A stretch of 9,091 nt of DNA from Syntrophobacterales bacterium (GTDB taxonomy: Bacteria; Desulfobacterota; Syntrophobacteria; BM002): positions 1-9,091 of the forward strand of contig JAUVTM010000065.1 of NCBI GenBank assembly GCA_030601545.1, read 5' to 3'. Of this stretch, positions 5,880 through 9,091 are shown piece by piece (positions within the stretch are counted from its first letter, which is position 1; the number at the start of each line of letters is the position of its first letter). The translations under genes and the position numbers were made by a program. The notes beneath the pieces are model-generated. The model searched no databases. It was given only the letters and a program-made list of their open reading frames with translations, and was not told the DNA's origin.

Positions 5880-5901
5880 CGATCTGAGAAAGGGGAGTAA
5901 G

Positions 5902-6090
5902 ATGGAAGAGATGTACCTGCGGCTGCTTGAGGCCACCAAAGCTTTGGTCAACCACATCGATACGGAACATGTTTTTGATAAAGGGGTACAAACGGGGCGT
6001 GGTGCCTTCGATACCTCTCGATCTGAGGAGTTTGATGACCTTGTCGAAAAAGCTAGAGAGGCCGTGGATAAAATGGAAAACGGGAGGTAA
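5902..6090 (+). CDS. Hypothetical 62-residue protein
   Basis: This small protein of unknown function was not recognised as any family. It is preceded by AAGGGGAG four bases before the ATG, a good ribosome binding site, which together with a natural codon mix supports it as a real gene. It lacks a signal peptide, membrane segment and cysteine. Residues 1-20 and about 41-60 look helical and amphipathic (LRLLEATKALVNHI and EEFDDLVEKAREAVDKM), separated by a glycine-containing linker (about 27-36). The composition is acidic, and the final residues are Asn-Gly-Arg. It lies 210 bases upstream of the kinase start on the same strand. A weak hairpin (GAACC 6091-6095 with GGTTC 6100-6104) follows the stop, so co-transcription with the kinase is uncertain. 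Confidence 0.6.
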   Translation: MEEMYLRLLEATKALVNHIDTEHVFDKGVQTGRGAFDTSRSEEFDDLVEKAREAVDKMENGR

Positions 6091-6290
6091 GAACCTAACG
6101 GTTCCTTTACTGATTTTTGTCTTGCCACTTTTTCCCTCATTTTGTAACCTGAAACTAGCCCGTCTCGTGTTCTTCCACATAGCTTGTCATGCTACTTCCT
6201 CTTGAGGCTCAGGCCGGACTTAATTACAACCATTCGAATTCTTTTGGGCAATAACTTATTAAGAATAGGGCTAGTTTCACATTTTACTAT

Positions 6291-6295
6291 GGGAG
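6291..6295 (+). promoter_or_regulatory. Ribosome binding site of the histidine kinase
   Basis: GGGAG lies five bases before the ATG at 6301. It overlaps another in-frame ATG at 6289 and so favours 6301 over both 6289 and the far-upstream ATG at 6184. The 39 residues that the 6184 start would add form no recognisable domain or membrane helix. Confidence 0.65.
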
Positions 6296-6300
6296 AAAAT

Positions 6301-8727
6301 ATGAAAGATGAAAGAAAGACGAAGAAACAACTTGTTAGTGAATTATTAGAACTGCGCCGACGGGTTACTGAATTGGAAGCAATAGAAGTCAAACACATAG
6401 CTTCGGAAACAGCGCTGAAGCAGGCGGAAGAGGAAAAACAAACCATTCTCGACAGCCTGGTGGAGCATGTAGTCTACCATGACATGGACATGAAGGTGTT
6501 ATGGGCCAACCGGGCAGCATGCGAATCGGTGGGCATGAGCCGCGAGGAATTGATAGGCCGCCAGTGCTACGAGATCTGGGCCAAGCGCTCCGATCTCTGT
6601 GAAGACTGCCCGGTGGAGAAGGCTCGTGAAACTGGTCAGCCACAAGCATTAGAAAAGACGACTCCGGACGGAAGATCCTGGTTCATCCAAGGCTCTCCGG
6701 TTCGAGACAACAATGGCGATATTGTGGGTATGGTCGAGCTCACCCTGGAGATTAGTGAGCACAAGCGTGCGGAGGAAGCGTTGCGCGCGAGTGAAGAGCG
6801 GTTTCGCACTGTCGCTGATTTTACTTACGATTGGGAGTATTGGGTCGCCCCGAATGGAGACTTTGTCTACGTCTCGCCATCGTGCGAACAGATCACGGGC
6901 TATTGCCCCGATGAATTCCAAAGAGATCCCAGAATAGTTGAGATGATGGCCCACCCTGACGACCGCAGCCTCGTTAAAAGACACCTTACAGAGGAGTTTG
7001 AAAGCCAGGAGGCCATATCCATGGAGTTCCGCATCATCACCCAGAGCGGTGAGGAACGTTGGATTGGCCACATCTGCCAGCCTGTATATAGCACTGACGG
7101 GCGCTGGCTCGGCCGACGCGCCAGCAACCGCGACATCACCCAAGAAAAGCGAATAGAAAAAGCCCTAAGAGAAGCTCATGACGAGTTAGAACGACGGGTG
7201 CAGGAACGTACTGCCGAACTAGTGAAAGCAAATGAGCAACTAGAGCGGGAAATAAAAGAGCGTAAACGGGCGAAAGAGGCGTTGCAGCAGTCCGAAGCCA
7301 AATTTCGTACGCTGGTAGAGCAAGTCCCGGCAATTAGCTACACCGCCGCACTGGATGAAGCCAGTACCACCCTCTATATCAGCCCGCAAATGGAGACGCT
7401 GCTCGGCTACTCTCAGGCCGAGTATGCGGCCGACCCCGATATCTGGAGGAAACGACTTCATCCAGACGATCGCAAGTGCGTGCTGGAAGAAGTGCACCGT
7501 ACCCACGCCAGAGGCGAGCCGCTCTACTCCGAATATCGCATGCTGGCCCATGACGGCCGTGTGGTGTGGTTCCGCGACGAGGCCGTGATAGTAAAGGACG
7601 AGACTGGCCAACCCCTTTTCCTGCAGGGTATCATGCACGATATCACCAAGCGCAAGCAAACGGAGGAAGCGCTGCGGGAGAGTGAGGAGCGATTCCGCCG
7701 GGCTTTCGAGAACGCTAATGTCGGAATGTGCTTAGTGGATACTGAGGGGCGCCTCACAAAGGTCAATAGCCGGATGTCTGAAATATTTGGCTACAGCAAA
7801 AAAGAGCTGGAAGCCATGACCGTAAATGATATCACTCATCCCGAATATGTGGATATCAGCCCCAAGTTCATACGGCGGGCATCATCCGGGGAGATCACCC
7901 ACGCCGAGTTTGAGAAGCAATACTTTCACAAAAAAGGTCATCTAGTGTGGGGACAAATTGCTAGTTCAGTAGTCCGTGACGTCAAAGGTAAGCCCCTGTA
8001 CTTCATCTCTCATGTAAAAGACATTACTGAGCTTAAAAAGGCTGAGGAAGAACGTCTCACTTATCAATTGCAGCTCAGATCCCTTGCCTCCGAATTGGTC
8101 TTGACCGAGCAACGCGAACGACGGCGTCTCGCCACGGATCTCCATGACTCCATTGGCCAGCTCCTGGCCATCTCCAAGATTAAGCTGAGCGCATTGGGAA
8201 ACGTTGCGTCGGCTGACGATATTGCCGGAGATTTGAAGGAGATCCGTGATCTCATTGCTCAGGCGATTGAGCAAACCCGCTCGTTAGTTTTCGAACTTAG
8301 TCCTCCGGTGCTCTATGAATTCGGGATTGAAGCGGCGCTGGAATATCTTGTGGAACGAATGCAGAAACTGCACGATATCCGCTTCGAATTTGTGGATGAC
8401 AGGCAGCCCAAACCATTGAGTGAAGACCTCGGTGTACTTCTTTTCCGAGCAGTCCAAGAGCTGCTGGTCAACATTGTCAAGCACGCCCGGGCGCGGAATG
8501 CAAGAACGTTCATCGAGACCAAAGATGAGAAGATTCGCATCACAGTTGAAGATGACGGCGTTGGTTTCGACATCTCAGAAATAGACTCCCATATTGGTAG
8601 AGCTGGCAAGTTTGGTCTTTTTAGTATCCGGGAGCGGTTGAACCATCTCGGCGGCCATTTTGAGATCGCCTCCAAGCCCGGCCATGGTACTCAAGTCAGC
8701 CTGGCCGCCCCGTTGCAAAAAGACTAG
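6301..8727 (+). CDS. Four-PAS sensor histidine kinase, NarL class
   Basis: This is an 808-residue cytoplasmic sensor kinase with no predicted membrane span. A short N-terminal coiled coil (1-45) is followed by PAS1 (about 45-157) with a cysteine cluster C89, C100, C103. PAS2 (about 165-283) and PAS3 (about 332-452) are of the PAS_3 type, each with an HPDD motif (218-221, 387-390). A long coiled coil (about 285-330) joins them. PAS4 is at about 458-578. The dimerisation/phosphoacceptor domain is HisKA_3 type, with His615 in TDLHDSIGQ. The ATPase domain has an N-box around E720 and N724, DDGVGFD (751-757) and GKFGLFSIRERL (769-780). The HisKA_3 type and the SPPVLYEFG segment (667-675) put it in the NarX/DesK-like HPK7 class, which pairs with NarL-type regulators. 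The next gene encodes one. The signal is not identifiable from the sequence. Confidence 0.93.
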   Translation: MKDERKTKKQLVSELLELRRRVTELEAIEVKHIASETALKQAEEEKQTILDSLVEHVVYHDMDMKVLWANRAACESVGMSREELIGRQCYEIWAKRSDLCEDCPVEKARETGQPQALEKTTPDGRSWFIQGSPVRDNNGDIVGMVELTLEISEHKRAEEALRASEERFRTVADFTYDWEYWVAPNGDFVYVSPSCEQITGYCPDEFQRDPRIVEMMAHPDDRSLVKRHLTEEFESQEAISMEFRIITQSGEERWIGHICQPVYSTDGRWLGRRASNRDITQEKRIEKALREAHDELERRVQERTAELVKANEQLEREIKERKRAKEALQQSEAKFRTLVEQVPAISYTAALDEASTTLYISPQMETLLGYSQAEYAADPDIWRKRLHPDDRKCVLEEVHRTHARGEPLYSEYRMLAHDGRVVWFRDEAVIVKDETGQPLFLQGIMHDITKRKQTEEALRESEERFRRAFENANVGMCLVDTEGRLTKVNSRMSEIFGYSKKELEAMTVNDITHPEYVDISPKFIRRASSGEITHAEFEKQYFHKKGHLVWGQIASSVVRDVKGKPLYFISHVKDITELKKAEEERLTYQLQLRSLASELVLTEQRERRRLATDLHDSIGQLLAISKIKLSALGNVASADDIAGDLKEIRDLIAQAIEQTRSLVFELSPPVLYEFGIEAALEYLVERMQKLHDIRFEFVDDRQPKPLSEDLGVLLFRAVQELLVNIVKHARARNARTFIETKDEKIRITVEDDGVGFDISEIDSHIGRAGKFGLFSIRERLNHLGGHFEIASKPGHGTQVSLAAPLQKD

Positions 8728-8750
8728 ATAGGCGCCAGAAGGAAGTTGAT

Positions 8751-9091
8751 ATGAGCATAAAGATTCTCCTAGCCGACGATCACAAGATCGTGCGCGACGG
8801 TCTCCGCTCTCTGCTCGACGCTCAGCCCAATATGGAAGTAATCGCCGAGGCGGAAAACGGCCGAAAGGCTGTGCAGTTGGCCCAAGAAAGAAAGCCTGAC
8901 GTGGTCATCATGGATATTAGCATGCCGGATTTGAACGGCATGGATGCCACCCACCAAATGATTAAGGGACGGCCTAAAGTCAAGGTGATCGGACTGTCAA
9001 TGCATTCGGACAGGCGATATATCCTTGGGATGTTCCGGGCCGGTGCCACTGGCTTTTTACTTAAAGATTGTGCCTTCGAAGAACTCGCCAC
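8751..9091 (+). CDS. NarL/LuxR-type response regulator, 5' part
   Basis: This is the first 113 residues of a response regulator cut off by the window end. The receiver domain is almost complete: acidic pair D9-D10, phosphoacceptor D55 (in VIMDISMPD), S83 at the Thr/Ser position and K105 (in FLLKD). The residues DDHKIVRDGLRSLL and the GATGFLLKD segment are typical of NarL/FixJ-family regulators, so a C-terminal helix-turn-helix is expected beyond the window. It begins 23 bases after the kinase stop, with AAGGA about 7 bases before the ATG. It is almost certainly co-transcribed with and phosphorylated by the kinase. Confidence 0.9.
   Translation, partial: MSIKILLADDHKIVRDGLRSLLDAQPNMEVIAEAENGRKAVQLAQERKPDVVIMDISMPDLNGMDATHQMIKGRPKVKVIGLSMHSDRRYILGMFRAGATGFLLKDCAFEELA

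Noticed and set aside
5775..6180. Two minus-strand frames of about 120 codons over the repeat cluster and small ORF
   Set aside because: They are partly built from the intergenic repeats, lack ribosome binding sites and domains, and compete with the better supported plus-strand 62-residue gene.
6184..6300. N-terminal extension of the kinase from an ATG at 6184
   Set aside because: No Shine-Dalgarno sequence suits it, and the 39 added residues form neither a membrane helix nor a domain. GGGAG sits correctly for 6301.
8769..9091. Minus-strand open frames opposite the response regulator
   Set aside because: They are antisense to a receiver domain with all key residues intact (D9, D10, D55, S83, K105).

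Overview
The window reads as chromosomal DNA from an anaerobic bacterium, most likely a Desulfobacterota (deltaproteobacterial, sulfate-reducer-like) lineage. That placement is inferred from three things: a cytochrome c maturation (Ccm) operon with the cysteine form of CcmE (CxxxY) and no ccmG/ccmH beside it, a NIL-domain ferredoxin of the type common in sulfate reducers and methanogens, and a many-PAS soluble histidine kinase. No tRNA, rRNA, CRISPR array, transposase or phage gene was seen.

Layout. Positions 1-335 hold no intact gene. They contain a hairpin (21-54), a short minus-strand stretch (74-100) that looks like the 3' tail of a second NIL-ferredoxin gene, two GC-rich palindromic repeats (about 101-145 and 161-197), and a weaker hairpin (218-246). 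From 5057 down to 336, on the minus strand, lies a compact operon in the order ccmA-ccmB-ccmC-ccmD-ccmE-ccmF. Its start/stop codons overlap or nearly abut, and it includes a 40-residue ccmD. Upstream on the same strand, behind a strong hairpin terminator (5174-5209), is a separate gene for a NIL-2[4Fe-4S] ferredoxin (5229-5636). A divergent intergenic region with short repeats (5785-5879) separates this from plus-strand genes: a 62-residue protein of unknown function (5902-6090), an 808-residue four-PAS NarL-class histidine kinase (6301-8727), and a NarL/LuxR-type response regulator (from 8751) cut off by the window end.

How the genes work together. CcmA and CcmB form the ABC module that releases haem-loaded CcmE. 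CcmC with CcmD loads haem onto CcmE. CcmE carries haem across the periplasm, and CcmF attaches it to apocytochrome c. All four CcmF histidines and both CcmC histidines expected from the families are present. CcmE uses Cys115 in place of the usual haem-binding histidine, matching the reduced Ccm system described in Desulfovibrio. The kinase and response regulator form a cytoplasmic two-component pair with unknown signal and targets.

The most unusual observation is that the ferredoxin 3' end plus its terminator hairpin (5174-5256) has a diverged counterpart at 21-100 in the same orientation, so the ccm operon is flanked by imperfect direct repeats. The copy at the left is broken by a palindromic repeat where the CysPro of the last ferredoxin cluster would be expected.
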